Shown in pieces: positions 44,756 through 56,361 of a stretch of DNA of 64,000 nucleotides. Under the pieces are notes generated by a model. That model saw nothing but the letters and a program-made list of their open reading frames with translations, did no database searches and was not told the origin of the DNA. The DNA comes from Conus ventricosus. Its lineage: Eukaryota; Mollusca; Gastropoda; Neogastropoda; Conidae. Both the position numbers and the translations under genes were made by a program. Position 1 is the first letter of the stretch. The number at the start of each line of letters is the position of its first letter. Where the stretch lies: NCBI GenBank assembly GCA_018398815.1, contig CM031610.1, positions 30,911,917 through 30,975,916 of the forward strand, written 5' to 3'.

Positions 44756-45301
44756 GCTTCTGACCTACAAATAGTATATTTATGACAACTGCATAAAACA
44801 CAAGAATTTGACCATAAAATGCTTTATCCACTCAAAATCGTGTGATTGTGTTCAAAATCGTGTGATTACTGGAACTGAGAGTAGGACAATTCAAATCCTT
44901 ATAAAACTACTACAGAATATACGAAGAACAGTCTATGGGAAAATGTTCTGCAAGAAAAGGCCCTAAGCTGTCCCTGAAACGAGATTTATTACCTTTTAAT
45001 AAAAGGCGGTATGATTTAGAAATCGTCAAACTCTGTCGGAAGTATGTGTCTGACACGCCTTCAAGCGATGTGAACAGTGTCGGAAACCCGCTTTGGACAA
45101 GACTCGATTCAGTTAACCAACACTTTCCTGGCATGTAAGCTCTTCAATTTCAAGCTCTTCAATTTCAAGATAGGCCTAGTGGATCATTCTCTCATGTGCC
45201 AAGGCTCCATGAAGGCCAGTAAATCTGGTGTTTTGACCTGTAGCAAACAACTTATTAGCAAGAACGGTCATGTCTGACTTGGACTTTTTACTTTCATACC
45301 T

Positions 45302-45332
<31 letters not shown>

Positions 45333-45998
45333 ATTTAAGATTTCCTTTTTTTTCTTGAGACTCTGGAGTTTACACACAAATTCAAAATCATTGGCAGTGA
45401 CAAAATGAAGTAGTTTTTAAGGACCAACAAGCAAAAGCCTGACTTTCAAAGCATTGAAAAGGAGACCCCTGGCCCTTAATTAAGGACATCATTTAAAGGA
45501 CTGTACAAACCCTGCACAGACATTCATTTTCATTAGTAACCTATAGGCCTAACTCATGAGGTGGCATTGATTGACGGAAATAAAAACTTTTGTAAAATTG
45601 AAGTAGGTTAATGTGGCATCAAGTGCAAGATAGCCTAGGCCTACTTGTAAAATCCCCCTGGACTTCGAACAACTGAATTGTGCTAGAGCTTTTTCTTCTC
45701 AAACAATGTTGACTTCATCATATGTCTAAATACAGTCATCTATTAGGCCTTTGTGTAAATACAGTCATCTGTTAGGCCTATCTCCTTGAAAACTCGAAAA
45801 CTGAAGACTGACTGTGCGAGTGAAAGTTCGTGGGCCTACAATGTGGATATTCTCTTCTTTCTTCAATGTCCACCTTCAACCAGTTGAAGATTCTGACACT
45901 ATGACCAAGAATATGAAAATATTAATACACACCCACACCCGTGGAGTAATTAATTCTTAATCTTATGTTTACTCACTATAAAGCATGATGGCACTTAC

Positions 45999-46074
45999 CC
46001 TCCCATCCACTTTGACCATTCGTTTCCCATGGCCTGGGTATATTTTGATACCGCTGTACGAGCACAGTTCGATC
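45999..46074 (-). CDS. RPL24: Ribosomal protein eL24 (RPL24), exon 2
   Basis: 76 bp between acceptor CTTTTCCAG (ending 46075) and donor GTAAGT (from 45998). Completed by exon 1, it encodes [20 protein letters not shown] and KVDGR, the invariant N-terminus of animal eL24 with its conserved cysteine and PGHGKR motif. Confidence 0.98.
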
Positions 46075-46202
46075 CTGGAAAAGAAAATGACAATGTCACA
46101 ATTACAACCAAGCTTATCCCTCAAACACACATAGCAATTTAAATAAAAGTTTAATCTGATGATTATACTTTGCACACGATTGATATTTTTGCTTCCACTC
46201 AC

Positions 46203-46207
46203 TTCAT
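46203..46207 (-). CDS. RPL24: Ribosomal protein eL24 (RPL24), exon 1 (start codon)
   Basis: Coding part ATGAA at 46207-46203, followed by the donor GTGAGT (46202). The third base of the second codon (Lys) comes from exon 2. The four exons sum to 468 nt, 155 residues plus stop, close to the 157 of human RPL24. A start codon alone in the first exon is common in ribosomal protein genes. Confidence 0.95.
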
Positions 46208-46445
46208 GTTGCTGGTGAAATGCACTTCACAGACCGGAAAAGGAAGTTACTTTTAATAAAAATGACGCAGTGAATAATCTTAAACGTGATTACATTAAAA
46301 TCAAATAAATATCTTCAATCATTAAACAACAACAAATTGATAAAAGAGACAGATTCTGAAGAAGATATTAAAATTCAACATTTTATTTATTTTACAAATT
46401 TAACATAGTTGTCTGCGGCATGACTAAAGCGCGAATGCTTGAAAA
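46208..46445. promoter_or_regulatory. Shared divergent promoter region, RPL24 (-) and CEP97 (+)
   Basis: Only 238 bp separate the two start codons. On the minus strand a pyrimidine run CTTCCTTTTCC begins at about 46246, 39 bases before the RPL24 ATG. This is the expected 5' TOP motif at the transcription start of ribosomal protein mRNAs, which couples translation to growth signals. No clear TATA box is seen for either gene. An ATGACGCA word (46261-46268) resembles a CRE/AP-1-type site. Confidence 0.8.
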
Positions 46446-46464
46446 ATGGCCGACGATCTCGAAG
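46446..46464 (+). CDS. CEP97: CEP97-like protein, exon 1
   Basis: ATGGCCGACGATCTCGAAG followed by the donor GTAAAC. The context GAAAAATGG is a good translation start. The last G combines with AA of exon 2 to give the N-terminus MADDLEEEDMVADWS. The short acidic start and phase fit make the link to the exon at 51054 convincing. Confidence 0.85.
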
Positions 46465-48024
46465 GTAAACTAACATGGATCGCGGTTTGTTTTCTGTCTT
46501 GACAGTTTGGGGCTGTCTTGAAACATATAGACCTGCCAGTCGTGAAAGGTCTTCATTAGTGTATGTTACATCTTCACTTGGTACCCTCCATATAAAGTTT
46601 ACAGATTTTGTTTTTTAGTGTATGAGTCTCAGTCAGTTTTAGTTTACACCAGTTTTTTCTTCAGTTGATTTTTTTTCTTTCAGCATGACTATCATTATCA
46701 TTTCCAGGATTCTGAAACTGGAGTAACTGTCAGCAGCTTGATGGCTTGGTCGATGGTATAGACCGCTTGGTCCCCGCTTGCCCCAAGCCACTTGATCTGC
46801 TTCATACTTAGCCCCTCGAGGAGCGTTTTTTGGCAAGGTAGAAATTTCTAACTCACAAAGAGCAATAACGATGAATGAAGCCCATACTTCGACTGGTCAG
46901 GGCTTTGACAGTGCAGTACAACCAAGCTAAGCAACAGTAGAACTGTGGAGCACAAACTTAATAAACCAAGAAAATGCATAGCATACAGTACGCAGGGCAG
47001 AGTATGGGTGGGTGGGGAAGGAAGATGTGGTCGAACAGTAGACAAATAAAAGCTGCCTCAATTATTGGCTTCTTGAGAGGGCGTTAGATACATGGGAGAA
47101 AGGAGGGGAGTAGAATGTGAGACTGATTCACTGGGACTGTGGGAGTGAAGGCGGTTAAGGGTAGGGGGTGGGAGAGAGTGAGACAGGCAGATCATGGTTT
47201 TGAAGACTTTCTTTGAGTCAGATGTCATTGCCTTAGCTGGAAGAAAGTTCCAGTCATCAGTTATCCAAGGCATAGTTTGTTATAAAAACTGTCAGAAATG
47301 TATCAAAACATGCTGAAATACAAACAAAAAAAAATGACCAGTCATCTGATGCATGGACAGTTGATAAGGGAGAAACGCATACAGACATTGCTCTAATCTA
47401 TTTCTAGGATGATGGTAAGTCTTTTGTGTGCCTTGTCTTGTCATATCAAGTCTTAGAGAAACTTTTTTTCTGATTAGCAAATGTTAACATTCATCAATGT
47501 ATTCAATTTCAGTTCTGACACCAGATGATGAAAATAATAACTGCAAGTGCAACGTTATGTATTTATGATCGATACTAGGGTTTAAGATAACTAAGCAACA
47601 AGACCATGTAATGTGTTCTTTTACACAGTGATGTTTTAACATTGATTTGAATGACATGGGTGCATGACTTGAATGGCATGGGTGGCATGGGTGTGGTAAT
47701 TTCTTAGCAACTGCTGAGTGGTATTAATATATTGCAAATGATAAATTTCAGGTAAAAGTCTTGAAGTTTTTTGTTAACTGTTTAAAATTTTGTGCAAGCT
47801 TGATTTGAGCTGGAAGGATATGTTCTACTTTCCAATGTATATATAGTGAATCTGGTGGAAAAGAAATGTATGATTTGCTGCTCATACTTGGCATATCATG
47901 TGACCAGAACATGGCTTTTGGTGATCATGTTGTGTTGATTTGTCTGTGGTCAGGTACTAATCACACAATGGAACATAAAATAATAGTCTTTTATTTTTGT
48001 ACTGTTTTGTGAATTGGTTTTTGG

Positions 48025-48026
<2 letters not shown>

Positions 48027-48082
<56 letters not shown>

Positions 48083-48092
48083 AATCTATCTA
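48027..48092. repeat. (TATC)n tetranucleotide repeat
   Basis: About 17 units with one TCAA interruption. It directly abuts the first hammerhead-like repeat, whose left edge is TCTATTTG. Confidence 0.9.
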
Positions 48093-48382
48093 TCTATTTG
48101 ACACCAAGAGCACAGACACAACCAGCCGTGTCTCACTGATGAGTCCGATCCAGCGGATGAAAGGCCTCGGAGCAGGCAATACAAATAGATGTTCCTTCGA
48201 GAGGGATTACGATGGTTCTCTCAGGCAGCTAGTGAAGGGTTTCTCATATTTATAATATATTCCCATTTTTTTTTTTTTTTTTCTAAAAGTTTAAATCTTT
48301 GCCAAGTCATTACTATAACGACTGAAGAATTGTTAGCCTGCACTTGTTTTCCCCCACTACTTAACTGTTCAGCATTATATTG
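48093..48382 (+). repeat. Interspersed repeat with hammerhead-like core, copy 1
   Basis: A 290-bp unit nearly identical to 48743-49034. It contains CTGATGA (48136-48142), a GTCC...GGA(T) stem and GAAA (48159-48162), the order of a hammerhead ribozyme core. Upstream, AGACAC and GTGTCT can pair as a hairpin. A cleavage triplet and a complete stem I/III set were not found, so catalytic activity is uncertain. Confidence 0.75.
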
Positions 48383-48742
48383 TTTGGTCAATTGGTGGCA
48401 GATTGCATCTCTTAGGAGATCCAAGTTAAGGTTGTTCTGTACAATTCTTAGCCACTCACAATGCTTGGGTTATTGAACAGCAGAGCTGACCACTCACACT
48501 GTTCCATATCGTTTGATCTCCCTTGCATCCTTGAATGGATCCTCAAGCATAGGCTCAAAGATTGTCCGCTATATTTTATACTGTTTGAGTAATGCTTTTA
48601 GTTTTTCAGCAACTTTTTCTTCTCCGCATTTTCGTTTGGTTCCATTTTACTACCCTTCGCTGGCTGCTTTGGGGGTGCTGTTGGATTCCTTTTTGAACGC
48701 TTGGTGGTGAGAACACCACAGAATTATGGACTGTGGTGTGTC

Positions 48743-49034
48743 TCTATTTGACACCAAGAGCACAGACACAATCAGCCGTGTCTCCCTGATGAGTCCGATC
48801 CAGCGGACGAAAGGCCTAGGAGCAGGCAATACAAATAGATGTTCCTTCGAGAGGGATTACGATGGTTCTCTCAGGCAGCTAGTGAAGGGTTTCTCATATT
48901 TATAAATATATTCCCCATTTTTTTTTTTTTTTTTTTTCTAAAAGTTTAAATCTTGCCAAGTCATTACTATAACGACTGAAGAATTGTTAGCCTGCACTTG
49001 TTTTCCCCCACTACTTAATTGTTCAGCATTATAT
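48743..49034 (+). repeat. Interspersed repeat with hammerhead-like core, copy 2
   Basis: Same unit, 650 bp downstream of copy 1. The core is CTGATGA (48786-48792), stem II GTCC/GGAC and CGAAA (to 48812). The 360 bp between the two copies (48383-48742) show no recognised feature. Copy 2 ends in an expanded AT tract where copy 1 has TTATATTG. Confidence 0.78.
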
Positions 49035-49039
49035 ATATA

Positions 49040-49080
<41 letters not shown>

Positions 49081-49157
49081 GGTGGTGTGATGATTTATTA
49101 TTTTATATAGATAGATGGATTATGTGAGTGTATATTGTGTGTGTGTTTCATTCTGTG

Positions 49158-49180
<23 letters not shown>

Positions 49181-49189
<9 letters not shown>

Positions 49190-49614
49190 TTTTGCTGTCC
49201 CAACCTCTGCGCCGCTCATTCCGACACGCCGTCCACATCCACAGCCCCGGATGCTGATTGATGAGGATGAGGATGATTAAGATGATGCTACGGATTTCCA
49301 TTTCAGTCAAGACTACATGACAGGGCTGTACTCTACGCTTCCTTTCATAATATATCCCGGCGTCAACCAGGCCCGAGAGATACAGGCACCTGTAGTGTTG
49401 GTCATGAAATTTGAGCAACACTCTCAAAAACGCATTCATTAAGTGGATGAAACTCGACTGTGTGGTCCCAGTCTTCCCAACTGAGTCCGCAGCAAACTCA
49501 ACTCTGGGTAGGAGCCGGTTGGGGCAGAAAAACCCACATGACTCTGATGGGATTCGAACCCACAACCTCCCAGCCAGGAGTCCGCGACGCTAACCACTTC
49601 GCCACGGCGGCTGG

Positions 49615-49615
<1 letters not shown>
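49181..49615 (-). mobile_element. tRNA-derived SINE, apparently full length
   Basis: On the minus strand it starts with a tRNA-like head holding Pol III box A TGGCGAAGTGG (49604-49594) and box B GGTTCGAATCC (49560-49550). About 350 bp of tRNA-unrelated body follow, then an A-rich end against an AT tract. Both flanks are (AT)n, so the target duplication cannot be delimited. Transcription would be by RNA polymerase III, and movement would need a LINE reverse transcriptase. Confidence 0.9.
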
Positions 49616-49654
<39 letters not shown>

Positions 49655-49739
49655 CCAATTATATATATTTATAAAAAAAAGGGGGTGGTGGTGTTGGGAG
49701 CAGGGAAGAGAAAGAAAACAAGAATGAAAAAAAAGACAG

Positions 49740-49905
49740 AGAAATATGTGATAAATATATATTATTAATATGCCTTCACTAGTACCATATGGAGACCATT
49801 GTAATCCATTTTGAAGATAGAACCATTCATATTGCAAGCTCCGATGCCTTTCGTCCGCTGGAGCGGACTCGTCAGGGAGGCATGGCTGTGATTCCTTGGT
49901 ATTAA
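49740..49905 (-). repeat. Interspersed repeat with hammerhead-like core, copy 3 (inverted, diverged)
   Basis: Minus-strand CTGACGA (49875-49869), a 7-bp stem GTCCGCT/AGCGGAC and CGAAA (ending 49849). AUGCC before the core and GGCAU after it can pair. It shares GCAATA, GGATTAC(A/G)ATGGT and CTAGTGAAGG with copies 1 and 2 but is about 30 per cent diverged. Confidence 0.75.
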
Positions 49906-49970
49906 ATGGAAATATACATGGTTTCCAGTTGGTAGATTATATATGTGTGTATATATGTGTGTGTGTGAGT

Positions 49971-50584
<614 letters not shown>

Positions 50585-51053
50585 GACAAAGAAGAATCAA
50601 ACTCTTGTTCCTAGACACGTCAGTGGATATATAGACTGATTGAAACGGTTGCAAGTAAAAGTTGGCTCTGATATTTCAGTTTGAATCACTCCGTATAGAG
50701 GAAAGGTTAACTGGGGTAACAAATTTAAAGTACTTACAATAGAAAATTCACAAATCCGGACTCTGTGATTATCAGAATGGTCCCTAAATAAAAACGGGTC
50801 CTTTTGAAACACTTTCAGCTTCTTTACATCAAATCATCATCTACTTCATTCTCTCAATTATTTATAGATCAGTTTTTACCAGCGTGTATCTACATTCGAT
50901 GTTTGTGATCTGCAGATCTGGATATGGACATATATATATGTATGTATATGTGACTACTTTGCATAAGAATATTCATGATGTATGTGTGTGCATACAGGTG
51001 GGGCACATGCTTCTTGCGTGATGTATACATTACATGTGAATGGAATGTTGCAG

Positions 51054-51199
51054 AAGAGGACATGGTGGCAGACTGGAGCCATCGGGGCTTGTTGAGCTTG
51101 GACCTTCACCCTTCGCATGCTGGCCTGACTGCCCTGATTGCCGACCATAACTTTATCACAAAGATAGACACTGTTCGTGTCTGTCCTCGGCTACTGCAG
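51054..51199 (+). CDS. CEP97: CEP97-like protein, exon 2
   Basis: 146 bp between acceptor ATGTTGCAG and donor CTGCAG/GTAGAG. The product includes EEDMVADWSHRGLLSLDL, ALIADHNFITKID and CPRLLQ, the cap and first leucine-rich repeats. In vertebrate CEP97 the same place has an N-W-S-G-x-G-L start and an L-I-L-D-K-N-x-I-x-K repeat. CEP97 works with CP110 at the distal end of centrioles to restrain ciliogenesis. Confidence 0.9.
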
Positions 51200-52687
51200 G
51201 TAGAGGTTGCTTTGCCATGGGGACAAGCGTTGGGGGGGGGGGGGGACAACACAGGCATAGATTGATCAAGGCTTGATTTAGAAAGAACCATTCTGGGGAA
51301 AAAAAACTAGACGTCTGAAAATTAGAATACCTGTTTTCATGACTGGGACAGCTGTTTTTAATACATGGAGCAGCTGTTACTCTTTTGTGCTCCAGTAAAT
51401 TGTAACGCTTCAGTATATTCTAGCTGTAAATTAAGTGGAAATTACAATCAGTGTTTTATGATCAATGGAGATAAGAAACTTTTTTTTTTCTAATCACCAT
51501 TTTTGAATTACATTTGTATGATTGTGCCCGAGGTTTTAAGATGTGAGTGCTTGTTGAATCCCATGTTTTCGTAGTGTATCTGTGGTGGATGTGTGCTTGC
51601 AAAATGAAAAGAACAGGTTATGAGCATGCATGTTAAGGAAGTGTTAAAAAAATATGAAATACTTCTTGACATATTTGGTTGCATTGTCATGAAACATGAC
51701 ATGACAAAAATAAGGAGAGGGAGGGAGAAAAGGAGAGAGGGAAAGAGATGGGGACCTGGGTGGGGAAGAAGGCAAAGACAAGGGGAGAGGGAGAGAGAGA
51801 GAGAAGTACAAATAGGAATGTTTTGTTGAGCGAGAAATAGATGTAAGCTATGAATTATTTCACTCCATGTCCTCCATATCCGTTAAAAAAAAAGGCAATT
51901 TCAGAGAGCAAGACAGACGGTCAGAGAGAGAGAGAGAGAGTGAGCAGTGTTCCCTTAGAATTTTTAAGTGAGGTTAGATGAGCTTGTATGAAAAATTATG
52001 AAGAAAGAAAAGTAAAATCAAGAAATACAAGAACAGCAGTAAGACGACACCCCTGAAGGTCCAATGTTGACAACTGATGGTCAAACATAACGTCATTCTG
52101 TCGTTTCTTTTTTTTTTTCACATGAAAATTCATATCAGCACTCTGATAAGTATCATGATTATTTTTGTGTGTAGATTGAGAAATGCTGTAGTTACAAAAG
52201 AAAAAGTGTGTATAAGTAATTCTTAATAAAACTTCATTGACTGAGCAAACATGCAAAATGCTAATTAAAAAAAAACAACAACCAATGCCCATGACACGCT
52301 CGCATGTACACATGCACTTGCACACATGCAACCCCCCCCCCCCCCCCCCCCCCGCAACACACCTACAAATAAATGCATACAGGCATGCACACACAGACAT
52401 ATCACATGCATGCATACACGCATGCAGGCATGCACTCAAACACTCCCACACCCACACAGAGACTCATTCAGTAATAAAGTGAAAGAAGTATAGGTGAATG
52501 AATAAGAATTAGTAAATAAGTAGGGAAACTGTAATGGATAAGTAATGAACTAATTAATTAAGCATAATATTGATTTGTGAAAAACACATAAATAAATTTG
52601 ACCTGGCTCTGGGTACTACAGGCACTGCACCATTTGGCCCAGGTAGATACTCACTTATTGCAGAAAAAAATTACTTTAGGCGTAAAA

Positions 52688-52689
<2 letters not shown>
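51200..52689 (+). other. CEP97 intron 2, first part
   Basis: It holds small G and T runs near 51231-51245 and 51480, GA-rich sequence (51715-51805), a C run at 52332-52353 and CA/TGCA-rich sequence around 52300-52460. No gene is seen. Confidence 0.6.
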
Positions 52690-52773
<84 letters not shown>

Positions 52774-52775
52774 CC
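52690..52775. repeat. (GT)n microsatellite
   Basis: About 38 GT units followed by a short AT run. Confidence 0.93.
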
Positions 52776-52918
52776 CCAGTCATCTTCTGTTCTGACATTT
52801 TTAGAATTCGGTTTACCTACAGGACATCTGGCCTTGTGACTTTATATTGGATTTATATTGGATAAGTGTTGCAGATAATTTTTCCCCCAGATCTTCTCAA
52901 CAGCTGCTGGGTACTTAA

Positions 52919-54106
52919 AGGTCTACTTTAGAGGTTTTCGATAATTGGTCAGCTTATGCAGAAATATGAAATGTTTGATAAATTGGTAAAATAAACATCC
53001 GATTCGCTCCCGATCACACGAAATCGATCCGCGAAAGTGGGCATTTTCACCTGTAATCAAGAAAACGGGAGGTAATCAACTAAATCTTGGCATGGCTTAA
53101 CTACTCTTGGATGTGACGTCACATGATGGACTGGCCGTCAGCCGTGACATACACAATAAGCCAACGGCGACAGAAAGCGATTCTGATGGTTCTTGCACAT
53201 CTCGATCAGTATTTAATTTATCATGTAAAAGCAGTGACTATGATTGCGACAGCCAATGTGACTCTGGGGATGTTTCTGCAAGGCCTTTACCTTATCAGTT
53301 TGAATGCTAAGTTCATTTTACCACGTCAGTTCCAGCTGGACCACGGAAACGAGCTATTCAGTTCCAGCTGGACGCCCGAACACATCATTCTGAAGGCGTA
53401 CGGACTTTACCGAAGTCTCGAGGGAGGCTACCGACTTACTTCTAGATGCGATCACGCGTGGACGGCGAGCGGAGATTCTCCATCCTCAAGCCTTAACGTG
53501 TTCATTCAAATTAACAAGTGTGATCTGTCCATAGGTAAGAACAGAATAAACGTGCGACTATCGTACTCATCTGTGCGAGCTTACCACTCCCGCCTTCAAA
53601 GTATACGCGCACAATGCAGACGAAGTTTTTGATCCACTCGAACGGGCTCGGCAATTGTCGGAATAGCTCGTTTCCGTGGTCCAGCTGGAACTGACGTGGT
53701 AAAAGGAACTTAGTGGCCCGGCATAGTTGCACGAACCGAATCCACTTCTTTCGAGTATCTGGATCAGATGGAAATGTGTGCAAAGAATATCTGTCTCCTG
53801 CTGAGCTGCTGCACTCGCCTACAGCACAATATCTGCCACCCTTCGTGACTTTTTAGGCTGTGGGGGATCGCAACTTGTGTTGATTTCACTTGGCGTTGGC
53901 TTGTTGTGTAGGTCGCGGCTGACAGCCAGTCCAGGTGACGTCACGGTTTTCGGTCTACCGCTCGGGGTTTGAACAGGTGTGCAAAACTCGTTTTTTATCT
54001 ATTAAATTCTTCCGGCGATTTTTTTTGAAAAATGAATACCATACTGTAGTCATATGACATGTGGACCTGTTTTTAACAAATTATCGAAAATCTCTAAAGT
54101 AGACCT
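52919..54106. mobile_element. 1.2-kb foldback DNA element flanked by TTAA
   Basis: TTAA lies immediately outside both ends (52915-52918 and 54107-54110). The termini AGGTCTACTTTAGAG and CTCTAAAGTAGACCT are perfect inverted repeats of 15 bp and continue with one mismatch through TTTTCGATAATT. Further inverted blocks lie inside. One is 44 bp long, about 53317-53361 against 53656-53705, built on CCAGCTGGACCACGGAAACG. Another contains GACTGGC(C/T)GTCAGCCG (left near 53130, right near 53925). A TTAA target is typical of piggyBac-like elements, but the termini do not show the usual CCC start, so the superfamily is open. Confidence 0.85.
53711..53845 (-). pseudogene. THAP-type zinc-finger fragment inside the foldback element
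   Basis: The minus strand reads GGRYCAVGECSSSAGDRYSL followed by HTFPSDPDTRKKWIRFVQ. This is the N-terminal half of a THAP DNA-binding domain (C-x4-C, then F-P-x-D-P-x-x-R-x-x-W). The distal cysteine/histidine pair and the A-V-P-T-L-F end are absent; the frame runs into the inverted block LLPRQFQLDHGNELF. THAP domains occur in P-element-like and other transposases and in host genes. Confidence 0.7.
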
Positions 54107-54110
54107 TTAA

Positions 54111-54920
54111 TTTCATCCATTGATAAATCTTTCTGTCAAATATGAAATGTAAATGTTTATTGAATAGTCATCCTGATTAATAGCCAGAAAGCAGCTGCAT
54201 GTTACTTTATTTCACTCTCAGTGTTTCGTAACTGGATAACTGGATCCAGATCCTCCACGACCTCTGCCCAGGACATATTTCTTGTTGGTCACACATTATG
54301 CTGTGTAGATAATATTGATCCGCTGTGACATTGTGCATGGTCGCTGACACCAGTTTCATTAAAATTTTTATTATTTCCTCTTCGTCATTTGCATTTTTGA
54401 TGCTGTAATCCACAGTTGCCATGATTAACCTGTTTAGTTGGAAGCAAAAGAACTTGCAGTAATTTGAGGTGCTGCTGTAACTTGGACTGTTGAAGTTGCT
54501 TAATTTGATTTGGAACAAAAAGAACTGATGTTGAAAAATTTTTAAACTCTCAGTAAACTAATCAGCGTGCAGTATCTAAATAGCAACACTGGTTACTTTG
54601 AAAATTTTGTCGATGATTACTTTCACAAGTCTGAAAAATTATTTATCAACATGTAGATCAAAATGTTTTAATATAATGGAACCCCAAATTCAAAGTATGT
54701 GCATCAAATCAGAAATCTGTAAGTTACTGACTGGCAGTTGTGTATTTTTGAGAGCAGTGAGAGAAGAGGAGAGGAGAGAGAGGAAGGGACAGCGAGGAGA
54801 AGAATGGAAGGGAAAGGAAAGGAAAAAGAGGAAGAGGAGAGAGAAACAAGACTAAGAGAAGACATTAAAGGAAAGCAAAAGAAAGGATGGTGAGAGAGAG
54901 AGAGGGGGGGGGGGGGAGCT

Positions 54921-54963
<43 letters not shown>

Positions 54964-55035
54964 CTAGAAGGCCTCATTTGACAGTACTACTTTCCATGTA
55001 GACAAATTCGATAATTGCCTTTGATTTCTTTCCAG
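54111..55035 (+). other. CEP97 intron 2, last part
   Basis: GA-rich sequence at 54758-54850, a G run at 54904-54916 and (GA)n at 54925-54960. No gene is seen. Confidence 0.6.
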
Positions 55036-55139
55036 CTGTCACTGGCACACAATCGTCTGATTGAGATGAGAGGGTTATCTCACTTGACCCAGCTCCTCTA
55101 TTCTCAATCTGGCAGTTAATTCAATCTCCTCTATTCAAG
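55036..55139 (+). CDS. CEP97: CEP97-like protein, exon 3 (frame broken)
   Basis: Acceptor TTTCTTTCCAG and donor TTCAAG/GTATGT. It reads LSLAHNRLIEMRGLSHLTQL in the frame set by exon 2. It then needs a one-base shift to continue ILNLAVNSISSIQ, the next leucine-rich repeat, which joins correctly to exon 4 (CAA G + GC). The exon is 104 bp; 103 would keep the frame. The extra base lies within CTCCTCTATTC at about 55092-55102. Without the shift a TAA stop follows within ten codons. It is either a sequence error or a disabling allele. Confidence 0.85.
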
Positions 55140-55208
55140 GTATGTCACAGAGAGTGGGTGTATGTGGAGGAGGGGGAAAGGGAGGGTTAGAGAGAGAGAG
55201 AGAGAGAG

Positions 55209-55252
<44 letters not shown>

Positions 55253-56361
55253 ACGAGTATGTATATGTGCGAGGGATAGATTTTGTATTCTTGCGCTTAA
55301 TTGAAACCATGAACTGCCTTCAGTACATGCTCTCTGCTTTTAAGATTTGGACGTACTGTAATTTACTGTCTACAAGACGGTACAAATGTACAAGGTGCAT
55401 GCCCACATTGAAATGCGAAAGGATACTGAAAGATAAACACATGAAAGGCATTGAGCACTGTCAGAAGGCTGGCATATAGTGGCAAGCAAATCTCAGAAGC
55501 AAAATGCAAGCTGTGGCCGGACAAAACCAGTCACACAACACAACTTGCACAGTGAGAGAGAAAAGAAGTTGGACGAAGAAATCAGCATGTCTTTCCAGCA
55601 GTTTGGAAGAGTCTGAACTCAGATGATGCATCATCGTCTGGTCAGTAAGTTTTGAAGTTTGAACACTGTAGACAAGCAGCTGGATTATGTTATGCTATAG
55701 AGAAGTTGGCCAATGTACTTACATGTGAGGGAGCAGTCCTGTGACAAGTTTACCCGTTTGTGTATTGCTTATGTCTGCTTTCTTTTCAACTTTTGGCACG
55801 TTGAAGGGGTGACACGAGTCTCAGAATGAGATTAAATGTTCTTTCCTTTTATGCTGTGTTTGGTTTGGATCTCTCTGCTGTGTTATGCATTTGCTGGGAA
55901 ATTCAAGATTTATGCCTCAAAATTTATCTGCAAAGGGAATTTGTCTGTCAAAGGGATCAAAGTGGAAGGGGAAAAAATCATATTATAGTCCTGACTGATG
56001 AACAAATGGAAATGCTTTTTATGTTTTTATTTAAAAAACAAACAACAACCTTGAAATAAGACTGATACATGTGTGTAAGCAATAGTGTAAAGAATGTTAA
56101 AACATTAGTAGATGTAATAAAGTATTGTAAATCTAAACTGCACTTTAAAACAATGATTACATCTTGTTACAAACTTTGTTTCTTCTTATAAACAGCAAAA
56201 TCTTAAGTTTGAAAATTTGAAATTTGTCTTAAGAAAGTTAATATTTGAAAAAAAAAAAGACACCAGTCAATATTACTGCAATTGAACTTACATGAACTTT
56301 TACTAACAAAAGTGTGAAGAGTTTAGAAAGGAAAAAAAAGGATACATGTGCTCTTTTCCAG
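55140..56361 (+). other. CEP97 intron 3
   Basis: (GA)n then (GT)n at 55187-55251. Otherwise no recognisable feature. Confidence 0.6.

Larger units (their letters stand above)
39138..45998 (-). other. RPL24 intron 2, about 6.9 kb
   Basis: It contains a plus-strand RNase H LINE (39.7-41.2 kb), a minus-strand LINE RT fragment (41.2-41.5), a plus-strand LINE 3' part (42.7-43.4) and a BED-finger element (43.8-44.8). A 28-base A run is at 45302-45329. From 44756 to 45998 I see nothing else recognisable. Confidence 0.85.

Noticed and set aside
49545..49615. A genuine tRNA gene
   Set aside because: Box A and B are present but the acceptor stem does not close. About 350 bp of SINE body and an A-rich end follow, so it is a tRNA-derived SINE head.
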